Of a stretch of DNA of 64,000 bases, positions 43,506 through 56,020 are shown piece by piece (the stretch's first letter is position 1; each line of letters begins with the position of its first letter). Below the pieces are notes generated by a model that worked only from the letters and a program-made list of their open reading frames with translations, was not told the DNA's origin and searched no databases. The DNA is taken from contig NC_135498.1 of the NCBI RefSeq assembly GCF_052857255.1, positions 161,534,124 to 161,598,123 on the forward strand, in the 5' to 3' direction. The DNA is from Amblyomma americanum (Eukaryota; Arthropoda; Arachnida; Ixodida; Ixodidae). The translations under genes were made by a program, and so were the position numbers.

Positions 43506-43599
43506 GCTGATGTCCTGCAGCTTCGAAGCCGTACGCTTCCGGTCATCACCATTCCCAAAGATTCCAGCCCCAGTCCTGCCGCACTGCCAGCGACCGTAT

Positions 43600-44880
43600 T
43601 CTGCGCTGGAGCTTTGCGCCAGCGCGATCCTGCTGTATTCAGTGGTACCGGGGACCATGACGTCGAGGACTGGATAGCCTCGTACGAGCGGCTCAGCACC
43701 CATAACCAATGGGACGATGCCCTCAAACTGAACAACGTCATCTTCTATCTCACGGACGTTGCAAATCTGTGATACCACAACCACGAGACTGACATCACAT
43801 CGTGGTCCGCCTTCAAGCAGAATTTCGCCGACGTCTAGGCCGGCCTACGGTGCGCAAGTGGCGCGCCGAGCAACGCTTACGTGCTCGAGCTCAGCTGCCT
43901 GGTGAAAATTTCACCACCTACATTGAGGATGTGGTGGACCTGTGTAAGTGTGTGGAGTGCCGGAGCGCGCCAAGATCGATCACATCCTGAAGAGCATCGA
44001 CGACGACGCGCTTCAGATGTTTCTGGCCAAAAATCCCGCAACCGTCGTCGACGTCCTTGCCCAATGCCAGAGCTACGACGAACTACGCAAGCGCCGTCTC
44101 CTCACTTTCTCCTCTCCACTCTCGCACCCGGAGCCTCTGGCGGCTTTGACGTCTTACTCCGACCAGTCGCCACTTTTACCCCAGATAAAACGGCTTGTTC
44201 GTGAAGAAGTTTCTCGTCAGCTCTCTCTCTCGTCCACCGGAGTCCTGACGCTGCCTAACCTCTCGTGCCTTCGCTTCAGCGCGTCATTCGAGAACAAGTC
44301 GCTGAGGCTCTTCCTACCCTGCCTGAAGTTCCTTCCGTCCATCCTTTGTCGTACGCCGAAGCCGCGGCACGTTATAGCCCCTCCACTCCTGCGGCGCTGC
44401 CCTTGACGTACCCTTGACGTACGCCGCCGTGGCTGCGCGGCCTCGGGCTCCGGCGTTTCCACCCAGTCAGCCGTTCCTGCGTCTGGTACCGGTCCCACCA
44501 GCGGCCCGCTTCATCCTCCCTCTTTGCCACATTACAACCCTTGGCGCACACCGGACAATCGCCCTATATGCTTTTCGTGCGGTTTATCCTGCCACGTGGC
44601 CCGCCTATGTCGTCGTCGCATGGTCGCCTCTCCAGCGTTTGCGCCTTCTGCCGGCTCACCTCAGCTGCTTCGGGCTGCTCCACCTCCGGGAGCGTACACC
44701 ACCGACAAGCCTCCGTTTACGACCCGTCGATCCCCGTCCCCACGTTGCCGTTCACTGTCACCTATGCGCCGTTGGCCTGCGTCCGCTGACGAGGGAAACT
44801 ATGTTCCGCAGTTACAGAGGCAAGAACTGCGTGCTCTTCGAACACTTCAAGGCCTCATCGTTCTCCCACGAACATTCTAG
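43600..44880 (+). pseudogene. Gypsy Gag
   Basis: In shifting frames: FSGTGDHDVEDWIASYERLS, NVIFYLTDVANLWYHNHETD, RKWRAEQRLRARAQLPGENF, KIDHILKSIDDDALQMFLAK and VREEVSRQLS, the capsid order of arthropod Gypsy Gag. A CCHC knuckle CFSCGLSCHVARLC lies at 44569-44610 with all four ligands. A stop near 43837 and frameshifts make it non-functional. Distantly related to the Gag at 1118-1500. There is also a 14-bp local duplication (CCTTGACGTACGCC) near 44400-44425. Confidence 0.85.
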
Positions 44881-45180
44881 TGGTTTCTGTCGACGCTCTG
44901 TCTGTGTCCGCGCTTGTCGACGCGGGTGCTGCTGTGTCAGTGATTGATGAGAGACTGTGCCGTCACTTACTGAAAGTGACGACGTCATTTTGTGGTTTGT
45001 CGCTTCGCACTGCAACCGAAAAAGGATCGTACATTTGGCCACATGTACAGCGCGGGTTGTCATTGCTGACATTTTGTACAGTGTCGAATTCTTGGTCTTG
45101 CCGTCTTGTTCCCACGACGTGATTCTCGGGTGGGACTTCCTGTCAAAAAATAACGCCGTGATCAATTGCGCCCGCGCTGA
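44880..45180 (+). pseudogene. Gypsy protease
   Basis: SALVDAGAAVSVID contains the retropepsin site with the usual DTGA/DSGA changed to DAGA (44919 onward), so catalysis would be impaired. The C-terminal flap region, in the next frame, reads HDVILGWDFLSKNNAVINC (the ILGWDFL motif). The two parts are in different frames. Confidence 0.8.
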
Positions 45181-46600
45181 GGTAGAATTTTCTGCATTGT
45201 GTGACGAACTGGCCGACGACCTCCATTTCGTGTGTCCCCAGGAGCTCACCGTCACTGAAGACCCCCATGTCGCTCCGGAGGCTTCAGCGCTTTTATCCCT
45301 CTCGTGTCCTGCCACGCCGGCCGTCACCATTTTATTTACGCCGTCTTCCTTTGTTTATCGCAAAAACCTGCCGCTGCCGTCTGCTTTTCCCGATGTTCAC
45401 GGAGGTCTCACGAAGATGCTTACCAACAGTCCATCTCCTTGCCCGCTTATCCTGCTACGTGGCGAATCTCCTGGTTCAATTCAACCTGCCCATTTTGTCT
45501 CTTACCTGGATGCCCCTGTGACTTCCCGCCGTTCCTCCATCAACGCTCTTCATTCCGATTCGGCACCTGATCCATTTCTCTACGCCGCTTTCCAAGCCGC
45601 CATCGACGACGCTCTTCCTTCCGCCCACCGGACGCAGCTCTCAGCCCTTCTGCACACGTTTCGCCCCGCTTTCGACGTCTCCCACACTCCTCTAGGCCGG
45701 ACTTCCACCGTCGCTCATCGCATAGAGACCTGTTCTCACCCGCCTTTTCGACAGCGGCCATATCGTGTGTCGGCAGCAGAGCGCCGCGTGATTAGTGAAC
45801 AAGTTGAGGACATGCTACACCGTGGTGTAATCCGTCCTTCTCACAGCCCTTGGTCTTCTACGGTGGTACTTTTAAGGAAGAAAGATGGTTTAATCCGATT
45901 TTGTGTCGACTACCACCGCCTCAACAAAATTACCCACAAGGACAATTACCCTCTTCCCCGCATTGACGACGCTGTTGATTGCCTCCAAGGCGCTGAGTAC
46001 TTTTCTTCCCTTGACCTACGTTCCGGCTACTGGAAAGTACAGATGGCTGCACCTGACAGAGAAAAGGCAGCATTTGTTACACACGACGGCCTCTAGAAGT
46101 GATGCCGGTCGGTCTGTGCAACGCGCCCGCGCCACATTCGAAAGGGTGATGGATAACATCTTGCGGAAGTTAAAGTGGCAGACATGCCTCTGCTACTTGG
46201 ACAACATTGTTGTATTTTCCGCCGATTTCACCACGTACCTCGCAGGCTTACGACAGGTTTTGACTTGCCTGACTGACGCCGGACTGCAGCTGAATCTCAA
46301 GAAGTGCCACTTCGCAGCTCGGAAGTTGACCATCTTGGGGCACATCGTCTCCAAGGAAGGCGTTCTCCCTGACCCGGCCAAGCTCCGTGCTGTGGCGCAA
46401 TTTCCTAAACCGATGTCGCTCAAGCAACTTCTAAGCTTCATAGGTTTGTGCTCCTTTTTCCGGTGCTTCGTACGCAATTTCGCGTCGATCATTGCACCAC
46501 TGACGAAGCTACTTGGCGGAAACAATGACATGTCTGGCTGGTCGGCCGAGTGCGACGAAGCGTTCACTACCCTGCGCCATCTTTTGACTTCCCCGCCAAT
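45181..46600 (+). pseudogene. Gypsy reverse transcriptase
   Basis: HRIETCSHPPFRQRPYRVSA and VEDMLHRGVIRPSHSPWSST open the domain. [20 protein letters not shown] and [13 protein letters not shown] (motif A, Asp present) follow. A frame break near 46096 removes the normal GLCNAPATFER continuity. The catalytic box reads [10 protein letters not shown] (46194-46205), YLDD changed to YLDN, an inactivating change. [19 protein letters not shown] and [16 protein letters not shown] complete the thumb. RT would have copied the element RNA in the capsid. Confidence 0.92.
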
Positions 46601-47066
46601 ACTCCAACACTATGACCCTACAGCACCTACCGAGGTTGATACGTATGCGAGTGGCGTTGGCTTCGGAACTGTCTTTGCTCCGCGAAAAGATGGGTTTGAA
46701 GAATACGTAGTTGCGTATGCGAGTCGCGTGCTCTCCAAAGCTGAATCCAATTATTCCGTCACGGAGAATGAATGTTTAGCTATTGTATGGGCACTAACGA
46801 AATTCTGGCCCTATCTGTACGGTCGCCGGTTTGACGTCGTCACAGACCACCATGTGCTCTGCTGGTTATCGTCTATTAATCCAGTCGCCTTGCTCGATGG
46901 GCTCTTCGCCTTCAAGAGTTTGACATCCGCGTCATCTACCATTCCGGCCGTAAGCACATGGACGCCGATGCTCTTTGTCTCCCATTCCCAGCGACGCTCC
47001 TGTTCCTTGGCGACAGATACCGTGCTTTCGTCTCTTACAATCGCTGATATGCCTGCGGAGCAGTGG
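46600..47066 (+). pseudogene. Gypsy RNase H
   Basis: [20 protein letters not shown] (usually DAS..G.GAVL), [40 protein letters not shown] and [13 protein letters not shown] form the Gypsy RNase H. The first catalytic Asp is kept (EVDTYAS). The frame shifts near 46905. RNase H removes the RNA template. Confidence 0.85.
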
Positions 47067-47099
47067 TAAGGCCCGTGGCTAGCTTCCCTAATCGACGCT

Positions 47100-48366
47100 G
47101 TGTCTTCGTCACAAAACGTAGCGCCTTCAAGAACATTACGGCGTCAAGCTCCGCACTTTGCCCTCCAGGACGGCTTTCTATACCGCTGCAACTACATGCC
47201 TGATGGTCGGCGGTGGCTTCTCGCGATTCCTCGCCATTTACGATCTCAAATTTGCGCCTCTTACCACACCAACCCTCAGTGTGGGCACGCTGGTGTGCTG
47301 AAAACATTCAAAAGACTTTCTCAGCGTTACTATTGCCGCGGCACGTACGCCTATGTTCGGATATACGTCCGATCTTGCATCGCCTGTTAGCGGCGGAAGA
47401 CATCCGCTCCTCGTGTGACTGGCACATTGCAACCGCTCCCTTGCCCGGCACATCCTTTTGATCGCGTTGGCGTCGACATTTACGGCACGCTTCCCTGTAC
47501 GGTCTCTGGGAACCATTGTAGTATTGTCGGTGTCGACCACCTCACCCGGTATGCCGAGACAGCCGCCCTTCCTGCTGCTACTGCCCGCGAAGTTGCGATG
47601 TTCCTGCTGCATCATTTTGTTCTTCGCCACGGCGCGCCGCGCGTGCTCCTAAGTGACAGAGGCCGCGTCTTCCTTTACCACGTCATTGAAGCTCTGCTTA
47701 CCGAATGTCGCATCGTACATCGAACCACCATTGCCTACTATCCCCGAACTAACGGGCTGAACGAGCAATTCAATCGTACTCTCGGAGACATGCTCACGAT
47801 GTACGTCGCAGCGGATCAGACCAACTGGGACGCTGTCTTACCTTTCGTGACGTACGCGTACAACCCCGCCACGCAGTCAACCACCTGTTTTACCACTTTC
47901 TTCCTGCTGCATGGGCGTGAGCCGTCGTCCACGATGGATACCATTCTACAAATACTCCTGACGCCTCGGAGTGGACGCCCCTCTCCGAAGTCGCAAAGTA
48001 TGCGGAGGAATGCCGCCAGCTGGCGCGCTCTTTTACCTCGGCATCCCAAGGCCGCCAAAAGCATCGTCACGATAACGATAACAGGAGACATGTTTTTCCG
48101 ATAGGAACCCCTAGTTTGGCTCTGGGTTCCAGGCACACCACCAGGATTGTCGTTAAAATTTCATACAGAATACCACGGCCCTTATCGCGTCTACCAGCAA
48201 ACGTCGCCTGTGAATTACATCCTGGAGCCGCTCAACCCCTCTTCGGACTTGCGCCATCACGGCCGAGAAACTGTCCACGTCAGCCACCTCAAAACTTTTC
48301 TACGACCAGCTCCTCTTGCCCTCGCCATAGGTCGCCAGTGTGGCTCCTCTTCGTTCCCGGGCCAAT
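47100..48366 (+). pseudogene. Gypsy integrase with GPY/F module
   Basis: HHCC region [11 protein letters not shown]...RSCIAC (47260-47390), then a stop. Catalytic core in frame 47415-48104: VGVDIYGTLP (D), VLLSDRGRVF (D) and NGLNEQFNRT (E) are present. The C-terminal module KFHTEYHGPYRVYQQ (48155 onward) has the GPY motif, with no chromodomain seen before the 3' LTR. Domain order PR-RT-RH-IN is the usual Gypsy order, unlike the RT-less family at both ends of this window. Confidence 0.9.
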
Positions 48367-48585
48367 TGTAGCGAACCATGACGGCCGCGCCTGATGCCGC
48401 ATAGGCAGATCATGACCAAGCGCCGATGAAGACGAGGCGTCGATGAAAGACGAAGTGTCGCCGCGCTGCACGAGATCGCTTGGTTTTGTACTGGCCGTCG
48501 GCGATGCCTGCCGTCCTGCTAACCGTTTTGTGTCGCCCGCCGTGAACTCTGTTCCCTCATCTATTTGTGCACAAACCCCCTTTCA
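48367..48585 (+). mobile_element. 3' LTR of Gypsy element (219 bp)
   Basis: TGTAGCG...CCCTTTCA, pairs with 43266-43485. It is followed by GTAT at 48586-48589, the right target duplication. The complete element spans 43266-48585 (5.3 kb). Confidence 0.9.
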
Positions 48586-48589
48586 GTAT

Positions 48590-48985
48590 TAAATGTTGTG
48601 TTGTCACTGAAGTTGCATTCTGAATGAGTTGCTAACCGGCAGAGCTGTCAAATGAAGTTCGAAGAATCTACCAGGTGTTCACTGCTGCATTCTCATTCTT
48701 CCAACGAAGGGTTCTGCGCACACACACAGAAGGACGAGAATTTTAACACAAGCGCAGACTCGCGACTGAGTTATCCGACCGAAAAAATATGTTTTATACC
48801 CTCCAAAATGCCATATCTACGACCACGCGCAGTTAGAAAATCTGCCTTCTTTTTCGTGCAAGTTAATCGACGGTCACTCACACAGCCATCACCACCTTGT
48901 CTTATAAAACGCCTCATCAAGTTCACGTGCGACCTGATCTTTGCTTCTCTTCATAATTTTTGTCTTTTTTTTTAGCAAAGGCAGC
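48590..48985. other. Unassigned sequence
   Basis: Contains a 107-codon ORF (48652-48975) without motif. Includes part of the region upstream of, and perhaps within, the PLE remnant on minus. Confidence 0.4.
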
Positions 48986-48989
48986 CATG

Positions 48990-50095
48990 GCTTGTTTCAT
49001 GTAGCCTCGAGGCTAGCGCCGCAGTGCACGGATAAATTTGAGCCTGCATTAGACTTCATCGAAAGCTGGTGCTCCTTTAAACAATCATTTAAGCATCGGC
49101 CCGTCTGACATATGTATACCCTTGCACAGGCTAGGGGGCCCTCATATACAGCGCCAGTCCGGCAGTTTACGTAAGCGGTAGCATATTGCTTCGCGAAGTC
49201 TGGCGCGCTCTTCCTTTCGGACATGACCTGAGGGCACAATGAGGCCAACGTCAAAGGGGCAGAAAACACCACCTCCATACCGGAACGCTTCCCCAGTTTT
49301 TTTTTTTCAAAATTGTGGGAAACTCTATTAAGGTAGGTTAGCACTGCTCGACTTGGTCTCTCAGACCGGCACCATCCTTGCACGGCCTAGCTTTCAGCTT
49401 TTGTAGAAGCTTCTCTGCCACAGCATAATGACCGTGATAGGGAAACAAGCTTTCGTCAACCTATTGGCCTGTTTATTAAGGCTCATATTTACCGAGTGCG
49501 CACAATACTTAGCCAAGGCTCCTTGCAAGCAGTAAGTTGCCATGGCCTGCGTTGGAATGTGCCCACCCATTCGGCCACAGGTATTTTCGGGCTCGTGGCG
49601 AGTACAGCCAGAAGACGTGATCAGGAGTTAAGGTCAAGTTAATATCTAAAAACTGCACTTTGTCATGATATAGTAATTTGTGAGTAAAGGTTAGTCCATT
49701 CCCGTGTAGTTTAAAACTGGTAAAACCTCTTCCACGTCTACAGTGTGTCTCAGACCAGGTGAATCACTCAGGAAAGCCAAATAATCGTTTGCGCTTGTTG
49801 TGTTCACGTTCTTGCCCTTGTCTGTGTGTGCGCAGTACCATTTGTTGAAATGTCCGACCGACTTGCCCAACAAAGCTCTTTGTTAAACTCATTCTTCCAC
49901 TACGAGGCAGAACTTTGCTAATCTTTCTCATTATTTCTCAGCTTCTTTAAAGAAGTGATTTTCCATGGCTTCTATTTTTTTATTATCAACAAATGGAATC
50001 TAATTTTTTTAAAGAGCAAATTTTGTCACAGCGAACTCTTTAAACTATCTAAGGAACGCACGGCGCTCCCAGACCTCTTGCCTCCTTTTTTGGAT
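48990..50095 (-). pseudogene. Penelope-like element: RT C-terminus, linker and GIY-YIG
   Basis: On minus: GRMGGHIPTQAMATYCLQGA (49500s), HSVNMSLNKQ (49470-49500), then SRAVLTYLNRVSHNFEKKKL, GMEVVFSAPLTLASLCPQV, NCRTGAVYEGPLAC and RVYICQTGRCLNDCLKEHQL. The last is a GIY-YIG core with GQT changed to CQT. This is the standard PLE order: end of RT, YVH.VSH.LKK linker, VVFSAP segment, endonuclease. Stops between segments. Confidence 0.85.
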
Positions 50096-52055
50096 ACACC
50101 ATTTCATGCTTTTAAATGTTTCTGAGGAGCAAGCTGCTTTTATTTCCTCTAGACTTCTTTCTCCACACACAGATAGTCTATGCCTACACGGCCAGCTTGA
50201 CTGCAATATTTATGATGATATTGGTGCGAAAGCACTACTCCAATGCGTAAACCCCGAGCAAGATCATGCGATGCATAAGGGTTTGTGTACGGCGACATAG
50301 CAACCACAGAATCATAGCTGGGAAATAAATAAAGTGTAAATAAAATAAAATTTTAACCACTTAGCTTCGAACCCCCTGAGAAGCGAACAGATGAGCTTCT
50401 CTGGCTAGTGCACGAAAACACTATGCTCTCGCCGCAGCCGATCACGCCTCGTGTTAAACTGCAACACACTCCCGCGCTGTGCATTGTAGATCCTTGTGCG
50501 CATCAACTACCATCTGCGGCGCGAATAGATCAGATCGGCTTGGCCTCGATCAGAGCCTAATCTGACTCTAAAATCGTAGCCAAACGTGCCGTCGATCCAG
50601 CAAAGCGAAACTATGAGCCAATTAGGCTTAATATATGGTTTTGCACGTCTGCGTTGAGCATCGTTATAAAAACACAATTTTTATTCTAGGAGCAGTGAGC
50701 CATGGAAGCATTTATTTAAGGTTTGCCTGCACGTTATTCACTGTATCGTTTGGTACACTTCCAAACAATGCACGCCAATGAAGCTCACCATGCTTGGCCA
50801 TGAACAGGAAGCTCTGTGTGTTTTCTTGCCTTGTAGCTGCATCACTCATCCACTTAATGCTTATATTGGGCCATGTCAAGATTTGTACTGTTTCATAACA
50901 TCCACGTATCTGGTTTAAGTTGCTGTTTTGCAACATATAACTATGAAGCAGCTATTTTGATGGCCGTATCACGAGTTGTGAGTGATAACCCCGCTGCAAT
51001 CATTGCTCAGCTGGTATGCACCCGATTTGCTGCTTGGTGCACGTCTGATATTTTTATTTTGTACCACCTAAGGTTTCAATATTACGACATATAAAGTCTA
51101 AGCTTGTTTTGCTGTTGTAGTTGAAGTTTCATGCTGGCCAACATTGTCATCCTTATATGATTGTTCTGATAAGTGACCTAACTAAGGATCCAGACATTTG
51201 ATAAGACATATTCACTTGTAGCAAGTTTTCGTGCCGCGATCGCATGCTGCACACGGTCTGCCAGTGCCGTGCGTATGTGGCCGGAAATTAAGCTCGGGTT
51301 AAGAATGTACACCTATACACTTCGCAAAGAGTAATGTAAAGTGAGTGTTTATCGTATTGAAACTGAATTTTCTTTTTTAGCTCTTATACATCCCAGCGAC
51401 AGGTCAGTAGTTGAGGAGTTAAGAATTTTCATCTTTGTCTTCTCGTTGGTTTCCACCACATAAAGGGCCTCAACGCAACCCATCCATTAGCCGTCTATTG
51501 TACAGTACCGATGTAGTGAAGTGATCAGAGTTACGTAAAAGAGATATGTAGTACAACTGGGAGAAGATGTCTAATTATATACTATTTAGCGGCCATAGGT
51601 GATGCCATAATGTTATCACTGTATTGTAATGCCAAAGGCATCAGAAAAAAGAAAAAAACATTCAACCCGAATTAGGGGTCTTTGCCTTTCAGTTAAGAAA
51701 TTTCCTCTTTTTCGTTCACAGCATTTAGATCATGCCATTCAGTTAGTGGTATCTTAGAAAGAAAAATTTGACAGTGTTTTTTTTAGCAAAAAGACTGTCA
51801 TTGGCTAGAGTGTTTTCTCGATGCAAGATTATCACATTTTAAAAATTTCACAATGTATTCTGTAACGAGGAACCGTAAAGCACTATATTATAAATCATGT
51901 GTTGTTTTAGCAATAGCTATACATGCAGAACATCTTTCTCATGAAGCAAATGTCTGCTGCTTTTACTTTCATACTTGCATAAAGCTGTTGAAAGTAATAC
52001 CTAAGCGACATTTCTTATGGGGAAATGGCCAGTCGACATAGTCAACATCAATAAA
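50096..52055. other. Unassigned sequence
   Basis: AT-rich, no domain recognised. A weak tRNA-like pair of words occurs near 50360-50430 on minus (GGGGGTTCGAAGC). Nothing here is supported as a gene. Confidence 0.4.
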
Positions 52056-52060
52056 TGAAC

Positions 52061-52296
52061 TGGTTTTGTTTTCGGATGTTTAACGTCCCAAAGCGACTCA
52101 AGCTATGAGGAAACCCGTAGTGAAGGGCTCAGGAAATTTCGACCACCTGCGGTTCCTTAACGTATGCTCACATCTCAGAGTACACGGGCCTCTAGAATTT
52201 CGCCGCCATCGAAATATGACTGCCGCAGCCGGGATCGAACGCTCGTCTTTCGGGTGAACAGCCGAATGCATAACCACTTAGCCGCCGCGGTGGCTA
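52061..52296 (-). mobile_element. Ruka-like SINE, decayed
   Basis: Same body as the SINE at 28601. A-box region TAAGTGGTTATGCATTC, B-box-like GCGTTCGATCCCGG, and a tail GGGACGTTAAACATCC. No clear target duplication. Confidence 0.85.
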
Positions 52297-53100
52297 AAAG
52301 AATTGTATTGTGCTTTATAAAATACTAGCTGTGAATAAAGATTTCCAGCGCACGGTGTCTGCACTGAGTAAATATTTGCTCATACACATGGCGTACAACA
52401 TCACTACATTCTAGTTTCGCTCATTTCTTTCAAGGCGTAAATGCAGAACAAAAGCAAAATGGCGTTAAATTTAGTCTCAGGTGCTTTTCAGCGGAATATT
52501 TTACCACTCTCGCATTATCTTACTTCACGTTTGTAGGCACCTAAAGAAATGCACGCCTATTCAAAGCTCCTTCCCGCAGCCGAGAAAGCTAATACATCAT
52601 CAAGCCTCTTGGTTTTATTTCAGCACTCACAGCTCACTGCGGTGGATTTGGTAGAGGAGTTCGCTCTGCTTTTGGCAGTGTACTGGGCATTTATTGTCAA
52701 GTGGACACCAAAAGAAAAGCGTACTTGTCTGCTGCTTGAAACACCAATGGGGCTTGATCCCCGCGAGTGCCTCCCGCGTGTGTTGCGGGCAGCCACATCA
52801 ATCACAGCAATTACTGTGAAATGTGTAAATTGTGCACATTTATGGCACTTTTTATAAAATCATTCTTATTACCAACGCAGGCTGAAGGCTATTATAATAT
52901 GAAGACTGTATTGTGACAACAAAGGAGTTCAATGAGCAAAAATTATAGTGCTCAATGATTCATTTTGTTCAATAAAGAACAGTGATGAAAGTACAATGCG
53001 CCATTTTCCAGCATTTTTTTAGCAGATGTAAAGACTGTAAATCAGCGGAACATACTAGAACTTTCTGAATAATACGTGAATCAATAAAAACGGTAGGATA
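52297..53100. other. Unassigned sequence
   Basis: ORF 52549-52857 (102 codons) is not recognised. Low similarity to anything else in the window. Confidence 0.4.
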
Positions 53101-53104
53101 CGGT

Positions 53105-53560
53105 AGGATGCAACAGTTACAGTTGTATCTTACCGGCACTCACCTACGGGGCAGAAACGTGGAGGCTAATGAAAGGGGTTCAGCTTAAGTTAAGGACAAC
53201 ACAGCGAGCCACGGAAAGAAAAATGATAGGTATAACGTTAAGAGACCGGAAGCGGGCAGAGTGGTTGAGGAAACAAACGCGTGTTAATTACATCCTAGTC
53301 GAAATCAGGAGGAAGAAATGGGCTTGAGCAGGCCATGCGATGCGAAGGCAAGATAACCGCTGGTCCATAAGGGTAACGGAGTGGATTCCAAGAGAAGGCA
53401 AGCGTAGCAGGGGGCGGCAGAAGGTTAGGTGGGCGGAGAAGATTTAGGAAGATTTTGGGGGTAGGGTGGACGCAGCTGACTACGACAGGGTTAATTTGAG
53501 AGACATGGGAGAGGCCTTTGCACTGCAGTCTGTGCACTCAGGCTGATGATGGTGATGTCT
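53105..53560 (+). mobile_element. RTE-type LINE 3' end, truncated
   Basis: TACAGTTGTATCTTACCGGC through GGGGCAGAAACGTGGAGGCT and GGCAAGCGTAGCAGGGGGCG to GGCTGATGATGGTGATG. The same segment as 26030-26512, less decayed. 5'-truncated at about the same place as that copy. Confidence 0.88.
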
Positions 53561-55015
53561 TTGAGCAGATCAGAAACTTCATTGGGACGATTGAAATAAA
53601 GCCGGGGCTGATACTCCTTGAAGGCCTATGGTCACTTTAACAGACTCCTAGAATTCTTCAAGGGAGTGGTAGGATGCTGCGCCAATGCGGTACTCTTGCT
53701 CCCGCGGAGGAGTGCCTTCACTCTATAGCAGGCATAATACAGTATTCCATGAGAATGTGTTGTATCCCTTTTCGTATAGAGAGAATTATTTCATTCTGGT
53801 AAAATGAGTGGAATAAGGGACAAGTGAACACTCTACCAAAGAGTGTTCCGAGCACTTCTTTACTTCCAGAATGCACTGCGCTGAACTCGTAAAAGCGCTT
53901 ATCGGGAAAATGTGCATCCATTTTATCGTCAAACATCAAGAATGAGCATAGTCCATAGGCTGCACTTGAACACTTTTAATTGTGCCTCGTGGTCGCACGT
54001 GCGATTGTTACTGATCACTCCTCCTTTCCTAGCAAGCCCATTTACTTTGGTGACAAGGCCGAAGAAAGCTGGCTAACCGAGCCCTTTGCTTGTGTTGAAA
54101 TATAGAAAGCCTCTAACACTTATGTTGTGCAGAGATCATTGTGATCATACAAAATACCAGTATCACCAAAAATGGCATACTCGAGCATGCGACACAGTGT
54201 TTTGGCAGATTTGTTGAAATTATTTTCTAATAAATTCTAGTGCTCCAGATGCCTCAGATGATACACTAGTCTGTCGGTTCTATACGGGTTTACTTTTTAA
54301 ACCTTCACACGTTTTCATTTCAAACACTCTGAGAGGTACAGAGGCATGGCCTTGGTCTCTTGAACGAGACAGCACAGCAAGGTGGGCGTTATGTACCCCA
54401 CATGGATCAATAATTAGATAAATAATTATTTACACTGTCTAATGAACTTTTTATTTGTGCCTTGAACAGCGTCATTATAACGCTAAATTTTTGCCCGTCG
54501 CCACCACAGTGAACCTCTCTGTTAAATTTTCTTAATTTTGAATGTCGTTCGAAATACGGGACATCAAAAATACGCGTTGGAAATCTTCCTAACTTTGCTT
54601 CCCGGCGATACCTATTTATAAAACAGCATAGCTGCATGCGGTATCTTTACTTGAAAGAAGTGAACTTCTTATCAAATACACCAACCGCAATACACAAGAG
54701 AAACGAAGGCTTTAAATATACATTGCGGGAAATCCAATTCAAGAACTTTCGTATTTCCGTATTTTTCGTATTTCCGTATTTTAGATGCTCGCTAATGCGC
54801 TCGAGATTGCTGAATAAGACAATTTAAAAACAAGACTGGCCTTCGATGTTAACGGCCTTCAATTCTGGAATGTACGTTAACGTCTAAAATAAAATATAGA
54901 AGTATATTAGGAAATTTTAGTTATTCAATCGTTGAATAAACAGTCCATATCAGGTACACAATATCCGCCTTGCTGTGCAATGCAGTTCAAAAGATGCCTC
55001 CTACATATCTCATAG
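53561..55015. other. Unassigned sequence
   Basis: No domain. Short direct repeats of CGTATTT(CC) occur at 54750-54780. No gene supported. Confidence 0.4.
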
Positions 55016-55018
55016 TGT

Positions 55019-55444
55019 TTAAAATAAAAATCTGTAAAGGTTAACTGAATCACCCTGTATATGTATGACCGGAGCAGAAACAATCTGGTAGACCTCTGCA
55101 GACTTACAAACGACGAACGTATTTTCGTGTTTTATTTTACAGGCTGTCTTCTTTCCTACTCCGTCTTTTTCTCGGTAGACCGCTCCTATCCATTTCCATT
55201 TCGTATTAAAAGTTGAAAATACTACATTGACACCATACTTGGTCCCCACTGTCTTTAATTTGTGCGAGAGAGAGTGGACGTAAGGTATTAGTGCTACTTG
55301 ATTGCTTCTTTCATTTCGACTATTGCGCTGTTCCGAGTCGCACTCAGAGTATTTAATCGCCCCGAGGACTTTATCTGCACATAAGCCAAGGACCGAGTCT
55401 TGAAACCGGCCACTCTGCAGAAGTGAACCTGGGCTGAGAGACAT
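55019..55444 (-). pseudogene. Penelope-like element linker fragment
   Basis: The 141-codon minus ORF contains LIPYVHSLSHKLKTVGTKYG with VNVVFS following, the signature between RT and endonuclease in PLEs. GKKTACKIKHENTFVVCKSA and EVYQI lead up to the endonuclease, which is missing. A Cys/His pattern (C...KH..FV.C) is kept. Truncated remnant. Confidence 0.75.
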
Positions 55445-55631
55445 GGCTCAACTTGTGAAGACAAGATTTTTTCGCTGCATACCAGTGAACCGAGCGCTAA
55501 GGCATTTTACTAGTTTTTAATGGACGGACATGTAGTTTAACCAAAGCTCCTCGATTCTAGGGAAGCGTTGCCAACATAGGTAGCATGGTTTGAACGTGAT
55601 CTGAAAATAAAAAAAAATGGCAGTTGTTGCA

Positions 55632-55955
55632 CTCTGGTTAAACCTGGAGTGACGCGATAGCTACATCTGTCACTCAGTCCAATTGCCAAGTCAGCCTTTC
55701 ATCGCTCTGTTTCACTCGGCGTTCCTTCATCTTCGTCCCTGGACGTGGATTCACTCTCTCCCCCTCTCCCTCTCTCCACTCTCTCCCCTCCACTCGGTTT
55801 CGCCGGCGCGCCCCGCTGCCGCCAGCTGCACCGCCCCACGTGGCCAACCACTTGACCAGCTACGGCGCCGCCACGAAGCTCAGGGGCGGCCGCGGAGGTC
55901 AAGGGGTGCCATGTAGAAGGCTCGAAGTGCTAGCGTACTGTAGCTATCGCTACAG
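55632..55955. mobile_element. Small hairpin-ended repeat (325 bp)
   Basis: Starts CTCTGGTTAAACCTGG, has GAGTGAC...GTCACTC arms just inside, and ends with CTGTAGC-TATC-GCTACAG (55938-55955). The centre is GC-rich. Its ends match those of the 3.5-kb insert at 12347-15890. Non-coding; possibly a non-autonomous DNA element or another short mobile repeat. Confidence 0.5.
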
Positions 55956-56020
55956 GAGTTGCAAAGTCCAATGCTTGGGAACTTCATGTATGAACTTGAG
56001 GATTCAGCAACTTTTTAAAA

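Noticed and set aside
45540..45761. Minus-strand Arg/Glu-rich ORF
   Set aside because: Shadow of the Gypsy pol frame on the plus strand.
48104..48370. Env gene between integrase and 3' LTR of the 43-48 kb element
   Set aside because: Only the integrase GPY/F tail fits there; no room for and no sign of an envelope gene.
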